Shown here piece by piece: positions 44,154 to 52,737 of a stretch of 64,000 bases of DNA. Positions within the stretch are counted from its first letter, which is position 1. Each line of letters begins with the position of its first letter. The DNA comes from CALXOD01 sp964402715 (GTDB lineage Bacteria > Verrucomicrobiota > Lentisphaeria > Victivallales > Victivallaceae), in assembly GCA_964402715.1 (NCBI GenBank), contig CAYODJ010000011.1, positions 1 to 64,000 of the forward strand, read 5' to 3'. The notes beneath the pieces were generated by a model. It saw only the letters and a program-made list of their open reading frames with translations. It searched no databases and had not been told where the DNA came from. The position numbers and the translations under genes were made by a program.

Positions 44154-44633
44154 ATGAGCAATAATTCATCGGGCGGTCTGCCGCAGAATCTGCTGCTGCT
44201 CGTCATTACGGCGGCCGCGTGCCTGGCCAGAAAATACATGAGTCAGGGCGGAACAAAGCCGCGCTCCGGAGATCCCCGCCGCGTCCCCCGTCCCGCGCAC
44301 CCGTTTCCCCGCCGCCGGCCGGAACCGCGGCGGCGCGACGCGTGTTCACCGTCGGACGTCTCCGCGCCGGGCGCTCCTGACGGAGCGGCGCCCGTACGCC
44401 CGGACGATATGAAGGGGAAAGAGAAGTCCGCCGCCGAGGTGCGCACGGACGGTGCGCCTGAGGCGGCCGTCGCGCCCGACAGACCGGATGCGCCGGGTAC
44501 GGAGCCGCGCGGAACGGCATGTCCTACGGAAACCGGCGGCGCCGGCACGTACGCCGAACTGATGCTCGACCACGGACGGACGGCGATGATCCTGACGGAG
44601 ATTCTCGCGCCTCCCAAGGCGCTTCGCAAGTGA
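44154..44633 (+). CDS. Small membrane protein downstream of floA
   Basis: A 159-aa protein that I cannot assign. A hydrophobic helix at about residues 10-25 is followed by a Pro/Arg/Ala-rich, probably disordered middle (about 30-130) and a short helical C-terminus ending ILTEILAPPKALRK. The conserved-looking ends and unstructured centre suggest a membrane-anchored adaptor. It starts 15 bases after floA copy two and is probably co-transcribed, so a role with the flotillin scaffold is likely but inferred. Confidence 0.65.
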   Translation: MSNNSSGGLPQNLLLLVITAAACLARKYMSQGGTKPRSGDPRRVPRPAHPFPRRRPEPRRRDACSPSDVSAPGAPDGAAPVRPDDMKGKEKSAAEVRTDGAPEAAVAPDRPDAPGTEPRGTACPTETGGAGTYAELMLDHGRTAMILTEILAPPKALRK

Positions 44634-44704
44634 ATCACCGGACGCGGCGGCCGGCGGCGCGGCGCCGTCCGGCTTCGATCGGATCTTCTGCGGAAAGCTC
44701 CGGC

Positions 44705-47296
44705 TCAGTCGGAGACGTCTTCCTGAAACATCTCGGGCTCGCTGCGCGGTTCGTCCCGTGCGCCGCCCTGCAGATCGGCCGCGCATCGGAATCCGATGTC
44801 GTTTTCGCTGTCCCCGCAGCTGCCTATCGACCAGCAGAGAGCCTGGTTGGCGTCCGTCAGATACGATCCGCCCATCACGTTGTAGATGTCGCCGGACGCA
44901 TCCGGATCCTTGACGAATTCACGGACATTCCCGGTCAGATCCTCCACTCCGTAGACTGACTGATCCAGCGGAAACGTTCCCGGCGGAGCGCCGGTCGGGT
45001 ACAGCGAGCGCCGCGGAAAATTGCGGAGGAGAGCCGCGTCCGCACGGAATTCATCCCCCCAGACATAGGCACGGGTGTCGGCTCCGCGTCCGGCCTTTTC
45101 CCATTCGTATATGGTCGGAAGACGATATCGCACGCCGGTCTTCTTCCTGAGGTAGAGGCAGTAGGCCTCCGCCGCCTTCCCGGTGACGCCGACCACCGGA
45201 AGATTCAAGTCGAACGTCGGCGCAAGCCTGCCGTCCGCGTCCCACAAATCATGCACTTTCCGATCAGGTGTGCTGAAGCGCCCCATGTATCTTTCTTTCT
45301 CCTCGCGCGTGGGCAGCTGTTTCCAGAACTCCAGATACTGACCGAACGTCACCTCGTGGCGATCCATGAGAAAAGCCGGCAGATTCACCGCCTGAGCCTG
45401 AGAGTTTCCCAACACGCCGCTGCAGTAGAAATCGCCTCCCGGCACGAGAACCATCCCTCTCGGAATGTCCGGCACGGCGGCGAGCTCCACGCGCACTTCC
45501 CCGCCCAGCGACAGAACGACGGGGAAGCACACCGCCGAACGCCCGGGAACATCCAGCCTGACCAGATAGCTTCCCGGATGCAGATGCTCCAGCCGCGCGT
45601 CGGGTTCGACCGGTCTCCATGTCTCCCCCGCCGCCGGAGGAGACGCGGCGTCGTCCCTGCGCAGGTACGCCGTGCCGCTCCCGGGCAGATTCAGCTGCAG
45701 AATGCTCTCCGCCTTTTCGACCCGCCGCACCCGCGCCGCAAGTTCCTGATTCCGCTGAAACAGATGCGGGCGCAGCAGTCTCCACCGCGAATTCAGGCGC
45801 CGCACCAGCGACTCGAGCATCCTGTCATTTCCGGTGGCAATGCAGAATCTGATCTGTCTGGAGATGGTCTCGGCCATGATGTCCACCGCCTCGCTTCTTG
45901 TCGACACGCTGTACGGCCCGCCGTTTTCTATCGCCGACAGGCTCTCCATGACCGCGCCGCAGTAGCCGAAGAACTCCGTGCTCTGCCGCGAAAGCTCCTC
46001 GTTCAACTGCGCCCTTCTCGTCAGAGAACCCTGCTCCGAACTGCGGCGCAGCAAGCGTGAAGCGCCCATGGCTAGGTTGTAACATGATTCGGCCTGCGAC
46101 AGGTTGTAGCGCGCCACCTGCATCATCGAACTGGTCTGAATGTATTCATAACCGAGATAAGCCAGATACACGCCGCCAGCGGACACGGCCGCGACCAGCA
46201 TTGTCACCGGCACAAGCGGCCGGCGGACGCACAATTTCAACAGACGGTACAGCCGGTTGGGGGAATACGCCTCGACGGGATATTTGTCCAGATAGTTGCG
46301 CACATCCCGTATCAGACTCTGCACGCTGGCGTACCGGTCGGCCTTCCGGCATGCCATGGCTTTCATGGTGATCGCCTCCAGCTCCCGCGGGATTCTCTGC
46401 AGCGGAGCCCGCAGTCTGGGACGGAGCAATCTTCCTGCGACAATGTCCCGCAGCAGAGCTTTCGTCGGCTTGCCGCTGTCGAACGGAGCAGGCTCCAGCG
46501 TCAGCAGTGAATACAGGATCGCGCCCAGACCGTACACGTCGGTGCGTTCGTCAATCTCGCCGCTGCCGGAGGCCTGTTCGGGCGCCATATATGCGGGGGT
46601 GCCGCTGATGACAGGCTTCCGCTCCGAATCGGAGGCGTCCTCGGCAGGCATGCCGCCGGACGTCCCGGGCCCGTCCTTCCCGGAGCGGCGGTCTCCTTTC
46701 CGGTACGCCGCCAGACCCCAGTCGAGAATCAGAACCTCCCCGTAATCACCGAGCATGATGTTCCCCGGCTTCAGATCACGATGAATGATGCCCCGTTTGT
46801 GAGCGAACGCCACCCCCTGGCAGATGGAGACGAAGATTTCCAGACGGCGCTGCAGGGAATAGCGGCGTCGATACCCCGCGCGTTTCTTTGCGAGTTTGGC
46901 GATGGCCGATCGAAGCGTCTCCCCGTCGATTCTGCGCATCGTGAAATAGATGCCGACATCCTGCGAGACCCCGATGCGGTGCACCGGAACGATGTTGGGA
47001 TGGTCAATCTGTGCGGTGACTCTGGCTTCCCTGATGAAACTGTTTATATGGCGCAGCTGGCCGCGGAACTCGGGTCTCAGCACCTTCAGCGCGACCTCGC
47101 GGTTCAACCCCGGCTCCCTCGCCGAGTAAATCGTCCCGACTCCCCCTATGCCGATGGTCGAAAGGTCGGAAAAGTCGCTCAGTGCGTCCCCTTGCGGAAG
47201 CTCAAGCAGCGACCTCATGTCCTCAGGAGACAGTTTCTCCGCCTTGAGATCGCTGTAGATGAGTGTCCTGTCGTCGTCCGCCGCGCTGGATTCCAT
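44705..47296 (-). CDS. Transmembrane Ser/Thr protein kinase with C-terminal FGE/sulfatase-modifying-like domain
   Basis: An 863-aa protein. The Hanks-type kinase domain spans about residues 47-335: Gly loop IGIGGVGT, Lys71, HRDLKPGN (172-179), LDWGLA with DWG in place of DFG (192-194), and MAPE (237-240). A transmembrane helix lies at about 362-384, then a coiled region to about 540, a small beta domain, and an FGE-sulfatase-like domain from about 612 (GMVLVPGG) to 841 (NDIGFRCA). Chlamydial Pkn1 has the same kinase-FGE pairing. It is the third gene after the MotA/MotB-like pair, 13 bases downstream. Confidence 0.88.
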   Translation of the reverse strand: MESSAADDDRTLIYSDLKAEKLSPEDMRSLLELPQGDALSDFSDLSTIGIGGVGTIYSAREPGLNREVALKVLRPEFRGQLRHINSFIREARVTAQIDHPNIVPVHRIGVSQDVGIYFTMRRIDGETLRSAIAKLAKKRAGYRRRYSLQRRLEIFVSICQGVAFAHKRGIIHRDLKPGNIMLGDYGEVLILDWGLAAYRKGDRRSGKDGPGTSGGMPAEDASDSERKPVISGTPAYMAPEQASGSGEIDERTDVYGLGAILYSLLTLEPAPFDSGKPTKALLRDIVAGRLLRPRLRAPLQRIPRELEAITMKAMACRKADRYASVQSLIRDVRNYLDKYPVEAYSPNRLYRLLKLCVRRPLVPVTMLVAAVSAGGVYLAYLGYEYIQTSSMMQVARYNLSQAESCYNLAMGASRLLRRSSEQGSLTRRAQLNEELSRQSTEFFGYCGAVMESLSAIENGGPYSVSTRSEAVDIMAETISRQIRFCIATGNDRMLESLVRRLNSRWRLLRPHLFQRNQELAARVRRVEKAESILQLNLPGSGTAYLRRDDAASPPAAGETWRPVEPDARLEHLHPGSYLVRLDVPGRSAVCFPVVLSLGGEVRVELAAVPDIPRGMVLVPGGDFYCSGVLGNSQAQAVNLPAFLMDRHEVTFGQYLEFWKQLPTREEKERYMGRFSTPDRKVHDLWDADGRLAPTFDLNLPVVGVTGKAAEAYCLYLRKKTGVRYRLPTIYEWEKAGRGADTRAYVWGDEFRADAALLRNFPRRSLYPTGAPPGTFPLDQSVYGVEDLTGNVREFVKDPDASGDIYNVMGGSYLTDANQALCWSIGSCGDSENDIGFRCAADLQGGARDEPRSEPEMFQEDVSD

Positions 47297-47309
47297 ACCT
47301 CCGCTCCGG

Positions 47310-49091
47310 CTATCTGGCGGATCCGTTCTCTTTCAGCCTGATGGCCGAAAGAACAGGCTGCGCGGCTTTCGAAAAGGCCTCGAGGTAGTTTGATGACTGG
47401 GATCTGCTTCTCGGCATGGCGAATGCGCTGTTCCAGTCGAATTTGTCGGGGAAAAGCACGCACCTGGCTTCCTGACGCCGGCCGAGATCGCGGCTGACCT
47501 CCGCGACCACCACCGCCACGAACTCCCCCTGCTTGGTCAGCACGTAGTCGCCCGGTTCCGCCCTGAGCTCGCTGCCGGTGCCCCGCGCGGTGTTGCGTAT
47601 GTAAAGATATTCGTCCCCGTTCGCGAAGTCCACGGAGCAGCGTCCTTCCAGAGAGCTCGACTCCTTGCCGTACGACGAGCATTTGAACAGATACAGATCC
47701 TGAATCCCCCGCTTCTTCAGAGCGGAGAGCGTCAGCACATCCAACGGCGTGCGCCGATCGTTCTTCACCTCCAGCAGTCCGACGCGGCCTTCCGTCCGCG
47801 GCGCGTACAGCGCACCCTGAAGCGTCTGCCCCGGAGCCGCGTCGTCCGGCATGGACACGGAGTAAACCAGATCGGTGACGTTGTCGAAATTACGGCGTTC
47901 CCTGACATTTCCGGTCAGCAGGAAGAAATCTCCGACGACACAGCTCCGGCCGCCGACATTGACCAGCGGCAGAAAATATTCCGCCTCGGACGTTATGGGA
48001 ATCATCAGCCGCACTTCCCGCAGCTTCATCTTCAGACGCACCACCGCCGACGCATAGCGCTCCAGCACGTCGCTGCGCAGCTTCTCCTGCGCGACCGCCA
48101 GCTGCGCCCTGACCGATTTCAACTCCGCCTCGGCCACCTCCGACTGCTTTCTGGCTTCCTGCAATCTGGCGGCGGTCTCCTCGGCGCCCTTCCGGGAACT
48201 GGACAGATCCGCACGCGCACGGGTCAGATCGGAAACCGCCTTTTTCAGCACTCCCTGCAGATGCTCCGCCCTGCGGCGGGACTGATCCAGCTCCATCTCT
48301 CTGGTGTTCACAGTTTTCTGCGCCAGTTCAAAACGTCCCTGAGACTCCGCCAGCTCCTTCTCCGTCGCGCTCAGACGGCCGCGGGTGAACGAAAGCATGT
48401 TTTCGAACTCATGATTCCTCTTGCGCATGCCCGCCGCCTCCGTCTCCAGATTCTTCAGTTCGTACCGGGTCCGTTCAAGAGCCGCCTCACGCACGGACAA
48501 GGCCTCGCGGGCGCGGCCGAGGGAAACTCCGGCGGCGTCCAGCTTCTGTCTGTTCTCGGCAAGTTCCTCGCCGGTGCGTTTCAGTTCCTGATTGCGGGAC
48601 TCCAGCGCCTCGCGCAGCTGTGCGTTGCTCGCGCTGGCCTCCCTCTCCTTGGCGCGCAGCGTCGACAGCTCGCGCTCCGCGTCGCGGTACATGATGTTCA
48701 GTCTGGAACGGTTCTGGATCTCCTTCTCCAGCTGCGTCTGCAGCTGCTCCGGAGTCAGAGCCCCGCTGTTCTCAGGAGTCAGAGCCAGCTTCTGCTCCAG
48801 AACCTCGCTTCTCGCCTGCGATTCCGCCAGCTGCCGCGTGAGCTCCTGTATCTGCTTGTCGCGCGACGAATTGAACCCTTTTTCGAACTGGGCGCTCAGC
48901 AGCGCCTGTCGGGCCGACTCCATCCGCGCCTGTTCCCGCCGCAGCGAATGCATCACCGCGACGGCGGTGTGGTGATCCAGAGGCGAACCGTATCCTCCGA
49001 AAGAGTTGTCCACCGACGAGGTGCCGTTGGACAGCGACAGCATCGCCGACACGATGAAGTCGCAGATGACGATTAGAATGGCCCGGTTCAC
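47310..49091 (-). CDS. MotB-like membrane protein with long coiled coil
   Basis: A 593-aa protein. The only membrane helix is at the N-terminus (about residues 3-20) and contains Asp11 in ICDFIVSAMLSL, matching the proton-carrying Asp region of MotB (Asp-Phe-x-x-Ala-Met-Met). Residues about 45-350 are an uninterrupted heptad-rich coiled coil. The C-terminal 230 or so residues are beta-rich and end with GSELRAEPGDYVLTKQGEF; I see no OmpA peptidoglycan-binding motif. The start overlaps the stop of the MotA-like gene by four bases. The MotB-like assignment rests on this short motif and the pairing. Confidence 0.6.
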   Translation of the reverse strand: MNRAILIVICDFIVSAMLSLSNGTSSVDNSFGGYGSPLDHHTAVAVMHSLRREQARMESARQALLSAQFEKGFNSSRDKQIQELTRQLAESQARSEVLEQKLALTPENSGALTPEQLQTQLEKEIQNRSRLNIMYRDAERELSTLRAKEREASASNAQLREALESRNQELKRTGEELAENRQKLDAAGVSLGRAREALSVREAALERTRYELKNLETEAAGMRKRNHEFENMLSFTRGRLSATEKELAESQGRFELAQKTVNTREMELDQSRRRAEHLQGVLKKAVSDLTRARADLSSSRKGAEETAARLQEARKQSEVAEAELKSVRAQLAVAQEKLRSDVLERYASAVVRLKMKLREVRLMIPITSEAEYFLPLVNVGGRSCVVGDFFLLTGNVRERRNFDNVTDLVYSVSMPDDAAPGQTLQGALYAPRTEGRVGLLEVKNDRRTPLDVLTLSALKKRGIQDLYLFKCSSYGKESSSLEGRCSVDFANGDEYLYIRNTARGTGSELRAEPGDYVLTKQGEFVAVVVAEVSRDLGRRQEARCVLFPDKFDWNSAFAMPRSRSQSSNYLEAFSKAAQPVLSAIRLKENGSAR

Positions 49092-49633
49092 TTTTTATCC
49101 TCGTTGTTGGCGGCGATCAGCCTTTTCCTCAGAGGATAGTTCAGCAGAAGCCGCAGCGCAAGGCTGAAAATAATCCCGATCAGTGTCGACGAGTAGGCGA
49201 TCAGCCGGCTGCTGGTGGGGGAAAAGGTCATCACCAGAAAAGACGATACCGTGCCGAACAGACCGATGTAAAGCGGCACGTCGAGGAAAATGTCGGCGTT
49301 CTCCAGCTGCTTGAGCTTGACCGCCGGAGCCCCTTCGGCGCCCCGTATGCGGCCGATCACCGCCGACGCCGCGAAAAGCGCCACGAACTGCAGCATGGTC
49401 ACTGCGGCGAAAACGAACATGGAAATCCTGCCGGCGATCTCCCCCCTCAGCGCCGGATTCGACGGCGAACCCGCCGTCTTGCCTATCACTGCGGCGGGCT
49501 GAGCGGCCGGGCCGCAGAAAATACTGCGGAAAGACGGCGAATGATTGAAAGCGTAGTTCATACCGTACAATACGCCGGCCAGTACGACCACCAACAGAAT
49601 CGTCTGATAGAGCAGTCCTGCATGTTTTCTCAT
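49088..49633 (-). CDS. MotA/ExbB-like membrane protein
   Basis: A 181-aa protein with four predicted helices (about residues 8-28, 68-93, 118-137 and 143-165). The third contains YIGLFGTVSSF, like the GLLGT segment of MotA/TolQ/ExbB, and the fourth contains AYSSTLIGIIFSLALRL followed by NYPLRKRL, like the Thr-bearing last helix of the family. Such proteins form a pentameric ion channel around a MotB/ExbD dimer. It lacks the long cytoplasmic loop of flagellar MotA. It has its own promoter-like sequence and is coupled to the MotB-like gene. Confidence 0.6.
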   Translation of the reverse strand: MRKHAGLLYQTILLVVVLAGVLYGMNYAFNHSPSFRSIFCGPAAQPAAVIGKTAGSPSNPALRGEIAGRISMFVFAAVTMLQFVALFAASAVIGRIRGAEGAPAVKLKQLENADIFLDVPLYIGLFGTVSSFLVMTFSPTSSRLIAYSSTLIGIIFSLALRLLLNYPLRKRLIAANNEDKK

Positions 49634-49740
49634 TGGAACGCAACACCCCCGTGGTTACCGCCGGATTCCGGACAACCGCCGGACCGGACATGCACTACTA
49701 TTTCACGCGCCCGAATCGCCGCGCCTCGCTCCGTGGCGGT

Positions 49741-49769
49741 AAGATAACCGCCGCCGGACCGATATGCAA
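49741..49769 (-). promoter_or_regulatory. Putative promoter of the MotA-like/MotB-like/kinase operon
   Basis: On the minus strand TTGCAT (49769-49764) and TATCTT (49746-49741) are separated by 17 bases, about 110 bases before the MotA-like ATG. It lies between the V-ATPase operon end and this cluster, suggesting separate transcription. Confidence 0.5.
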
Positions 49770-49842
49770 GCGGAACGCCGCGCCGGCTCCGATCCGCGTC
49801 GCTCCGGCGCGGATCCGCCGACGGCGGCACGGGCGATCGCCG

Positions 49843-50319
49843 CTAAAGAACCATAATCGCGAAAACGAGCACGAAGAGCGCCACGGTTTCAATCACGCCG
49901 AGAACCATCAGGTCGTTGGCGAATCCCTTTTCGGTCTCTCCGAACGCGTCGCACGCCGCCGCCGCCGCTCTTCCCTGGTAAATCGAGGAGAACATGAAAC
50001 CGATGCCCGCGAAGACGCCCAGCACGAAATGGAAAAGCATCATGGGATTTTCAGGAGTGATCTTCCCCCTTATGACCATCATCAGCACCAGCGCGTAAAT
50101 CGTCTGCGAGAGAGGAGACCCCGCGAAGACGGTCAGCAGAAACGGAGCCGGCTTGTTCATCATGTAACGCCGTTTCCACGCGCCGATCGCTGCGGAACCG
50201 GCGATTCCGGCGCCGATGCTCGATCCGATCGCCGCCAGACCGATCGCCGCGTATCCCCCGCACAGCGACAGCGACTGAAGCACTTTCACAACCATGTCCT
50301 GATTAAGAATCTGATCCAT
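49843..50319 (-). CDS. atpK: V-type ATP synthase subunit K (rotor proteolipid)
   Basis: A 158-aa double-hairpin proteolipid with four membrane helices, forming the rotor ring. The ion-binding Glu144 is in VIETVALF of helix 4. Aligning with Enterococcus hirae NtpK from memory, Ser71-Gln72 (PLSQTIY) correspond to Thr64-Gln65 and Gln115 (YQGRAAAA) to Gln110, the residues that with Glu139 bind Na+. This suggests sodium coupling. AAGGAG precedes the ATG. It is the last gene of the V-ATPase operon, 17 bases after atpI. Confidence 0.95.
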   Translation of the reverse strand: MDQILNQDMVVKVLQSLSLCGGYAAIGLAAIGSSIGAGIAGSAAIGAWKRRYMMNKPAPFLLTVFAGSPLSQTIYALVLMMVIRGKITPENPMMLFHFVLGVFAGIGFMFSSIYQGRAAAAACDAFGETEKGFANDLMVLGVIETVALFVLVFAIMVL

Positions 50320-50336
50320 TTCCTTCTCCTTGCAAG

Positions 50337-52118
50337 TTACCGCTCCGATTCAAGGTTGCTGTTGTCATTTATGCGCCTCCGGAAGGGATTGAACTCAATT
50401 CCCGCCCAGCGTAAGCCGAGATGGTTTGAAAATTCCAGCGTGTTGAGCCGCACCCCGTGCACCAGCACCGCCATGCAGGCCAGCGCGATGTTGAGCAGAT
50501 GCCCGAACAGAAGCACCACCAGGCCCAGAGGCACGGTCGCCACACGGTGCATGAACGGCGCGGCCATGTCGTTGAAACATGCGGCCAGATAAAAGCTCGA
50601 CATGCCGACCGCGAACAGGCGGATATAGGAAAGCACGTCGACGAAGCTGCCCACGACGCTGAACGGAAACGAGAACACGCTCCCGATATTTCTCCACTCT
50701 ATCTCTCCGACGGCGGTCAGCAGAATTCCGGCTCCGTAGCAGAACGGCAGCCACGCGGGGTAGCTCCCGGGATACAGCAGAAGTTTGCAGACCAGCACGA
50801 AATTCCCGACCAAGATGCATATCCAGCCGAGCTGAGCGGCCAGATTCCGCCAATGCCTGTCGCCGCTTAAACGCATCGCGTGACCGAGAGCCAGCTGCGC
50901 CAGCGCGAGGATGAAGCACACCAGCTGCACGTGCTTGTCCTTGTCCGGATCGCTGGCGAGCCAGGGCAGTCCCCTGCACTGCAGTCCGAAGTAATTCCCC
51001 GTCAGAGCCCCCCAGATCACGGCCGACGCGCTCAGCAGCGTCAGCAGTGCCAGCGGCAGGCGGACCTCGGTCACGTTCCTCTTCGCATACAGTCCGCAAC
51101 CGGAAAGCGCCAGAAAAATCATGCCGTATCCGGCGTCTCCCACGAGCATCCCGAAGAACATCGTGAAGAAAATCAGCACCGGCACGCTCACGTCGCGCTC
51201 GTCATATCCCGGCAGAATCGCCAGAAAATCCAGCAGCGGCTTGATCAGTTTCGCCCAGCGCGGCGGCATGAGCAGCGTCGGCACGGTCTCCCGCGCGGGA
51301 TCCGCCGGCCTGTGGACGACCCCCCAGCCGTGAGAGAGCGCGCACTCCGCAACTTTCTGCAGCGCCGGTTCAGGAACGAAACCGGAAAGGGTCAGCAGGC
51401 GGCCGTGATCGCCGAACGTGTCGCGGACGGTCGCGAACTCCAGGGCTTCTGCAATTTCGTCGCGGTAACGGCGGACGAGCGGCAGCCTGCCGCGAATCCT
51501 CGCAAGCTCCTCTTCGTTTCCGGCCGATTCCGCCTGACGCAGCGCCATGGCTTCGCGCACCTGCTTCAGCGACAGTTCGCCGGAAAACTTCGCCAGCGGC
51601 AACTCGCTTTCCGGCACGTCCTGATCGCTGAGAACCGCGAACAGCCGCTCCCTGCCGTCCGATCCCAGCTCGCGGCAAAGGCGGCCCGCCGATTCAAGCC
51701 GCGCCAGATCCGCCTCGGTCCCCCTGCAGAGATAGACCCGCAGTCCGCGGAGCCGCAGCTCCGCCAGCTCCCCGAAGGAGAAATCGCCCCACGGACTCAG
51801 CTCGAGCTTCTGCCGTCCGAGCTGCTCGAGCTCCTGACGGAGCGCCGCGCGCCTGGCGAAAAGCTCCCCGGCCCTCCGGAACAGAGCCTCCCCGGTCTCC
51901 CCTCCGATGTCGCCGCCGCCTCCGGCCGGAACCGCATCCAGCAGTCCCAGCACCTTGTCCGCCTCGGCGAGCCGGACGGTCAAATCGCCGCGTTCCGCGC
52001 TTCCCGCCGGCTCCGCGGATTCGACGTGCATCACTCCGAGTTCGCGCAGAGCTTGAAGAGCCGCATGACGATCCTCGGCCGGAATGATCAGCGTCAGTTT
52101 TCGCATAGGCACAATCAT
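50337..52118 (-). CDS. atpI: V-type ATP synthase subunit I (stator a-subunit)
   Basis: A 593-aa subunit. The N-terminal half is a soluble, coiled-coil stalk-binding domain beginning MIVPMRKLTLIIPAEDRHAA. The C-terminal half holds about seven membrane helices, including the motif LFFGMLVGDAGYG-like region near residue 330 (read FFGMLVGDAGYGMIF) and a late helix with SYIRLFAVGMSS, which provides the half-channel Arg. The ATG at 52118 overlaps the atpD stop and has GGGGTG upstream; the frame extends upstream only as atpD antiphase sequence. Confidence 0.95.
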   Translation of the reverse strand: MIVPMRKLTLIIPAEDRHAALQALRELGVMHVESAEPAGSAERGDLTVRLAEADKVLGLLDAVPAGGGGDIGGETGEALFRRAGELFARRAALRQELEQLGRQKLELSPWGDFSFGELAELRLRGLRVYLCRGTEADLARLESAGRLCRELGSDGRERLFAVLSDQDVPESELPLAKFSGELSLKQVREAMALRQAESAGNEEELARIRGRLPLVRRYRDEIAEALEFATVRDTFGDHGRLLTLSGFVPEPALQKVAECALSHGWGVVHRPADPARETVPTLLMPPRWAKLIKPLLDFLAILPGYDERDVSVPVLIFFTMFFGMLVGDAGYGMIFLALSGCGLYAKRNVTEVRLPLALLTLLSASAVIWGALTGNYFGLQCRGLPWLASDPDKDKHVQLVCFILALAQLALGHAMRLSGDRHWRNLAAQLGWICILVGNFVLVCKLLLYPGSYPAWLPFCYGAGILLTAVGEIEWRNIGSVFSFPFSVVGSFVDVLSYIRLFAVGMSSFYLAACFNDMAAPFMHRVATVPLGLVVLLFGHLLNIALACMAVLVHGVRLNTLEFSNHLGLRWAGIEFNPFRRRINDNSNLESER

Positions 52119-52723
52119 ATGGACACCCCGCCGCTCTTTCTTTTCGCGATCTTGGAACGCGCCACGGCCGCCGTGCTCTGGTCTCCCAGCTGAATCTGAA
52201 TTTTCCGGATGTTTTCCAGACACTCGGGAATCTTGACCTTTTCGAACAGATTGACCCGCTGGCTGGCGGTCCGCAGCTCCTTGTTGAGCAGACGCTCCTG
52301 TTCCTCGATGATCCGTCCGTCCATGCGGAGCGACGCCGCCTGCTTCAGAGACTCGACCGCCTCGTCCGTGTACCATGCCGTGTCCACGGGACTCAGCGCC
52401 GGCATTTCGAATTCGGCGCGCTCGAAAGTGGGTATCATCACCCCGGCGATGTTCATGCTCCCCTTCTCGACGCGCACCAGCCGCAGCCCGCTCATGACTT
52501 TCTCAAGCATCTCGCGGTCGCTGAAGACGGCGATCCATTCGCTCATCCTCTCGATCAGCTGCCGCTGCTTCTCGGCGTTCTCTCTCAATCTCTCCCGGCT
52601 CAGGCGCACTTCGACCTGCAGCTGCTGCTTCTTCAGCTGCAGCGTCGGAAGAAAGCGGCGATACTGCTGCAGGGCGTCCTGCTGCGCCTTCAGTTCGGTC
52701 TTGGTCAACTTGATTTTCGCCAT
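52115..52723 (-). CDS. atpD: V-type ATP synthase subunit D (central stalk)
   Basis: A 202-aa helical central-stalk subunit. The N-terminus reads KIKLTKTELKAQQDALQQY and the C-terminus has a long helix with LNKELRTASQRVNLFEKVKIP, both typical of V/A-type subunit D, which rotates within the A3B3 head. It overlaps atpI by four bases and follows atpB by 14. It is not the F-type beta subunit that shares the symbol atpD in other naming. Confidence 0.94.
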   Translation of the reverse strand: MAKIKLTKTELKAQQDALQQYRRFLPTLQLKKQQLQVEVRLSRERLRENAEKQRQLIERMSEWIAVFSDREMLEKVMSGLRLVRVEKGSMNIAGVMIPTFERAEFEMPALSPVDTAWYTDEAVESLKQAASLRMDGRIIEEQERLLNKELRTASQRVNLFEKVKIPECLENIRKIQIQLGDQSTAAVARSKIAKRKSGGVSI

Positions 52724-52737
52724 GATCCTGCTTGTTC

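Noticed and set aside
44638..44676. GC hairpin between the convergent 159-aa gene and kinase gene
   Set aside because: A 7-bp stem can be drawn, but the loop is long and no T tract follows on either strand.
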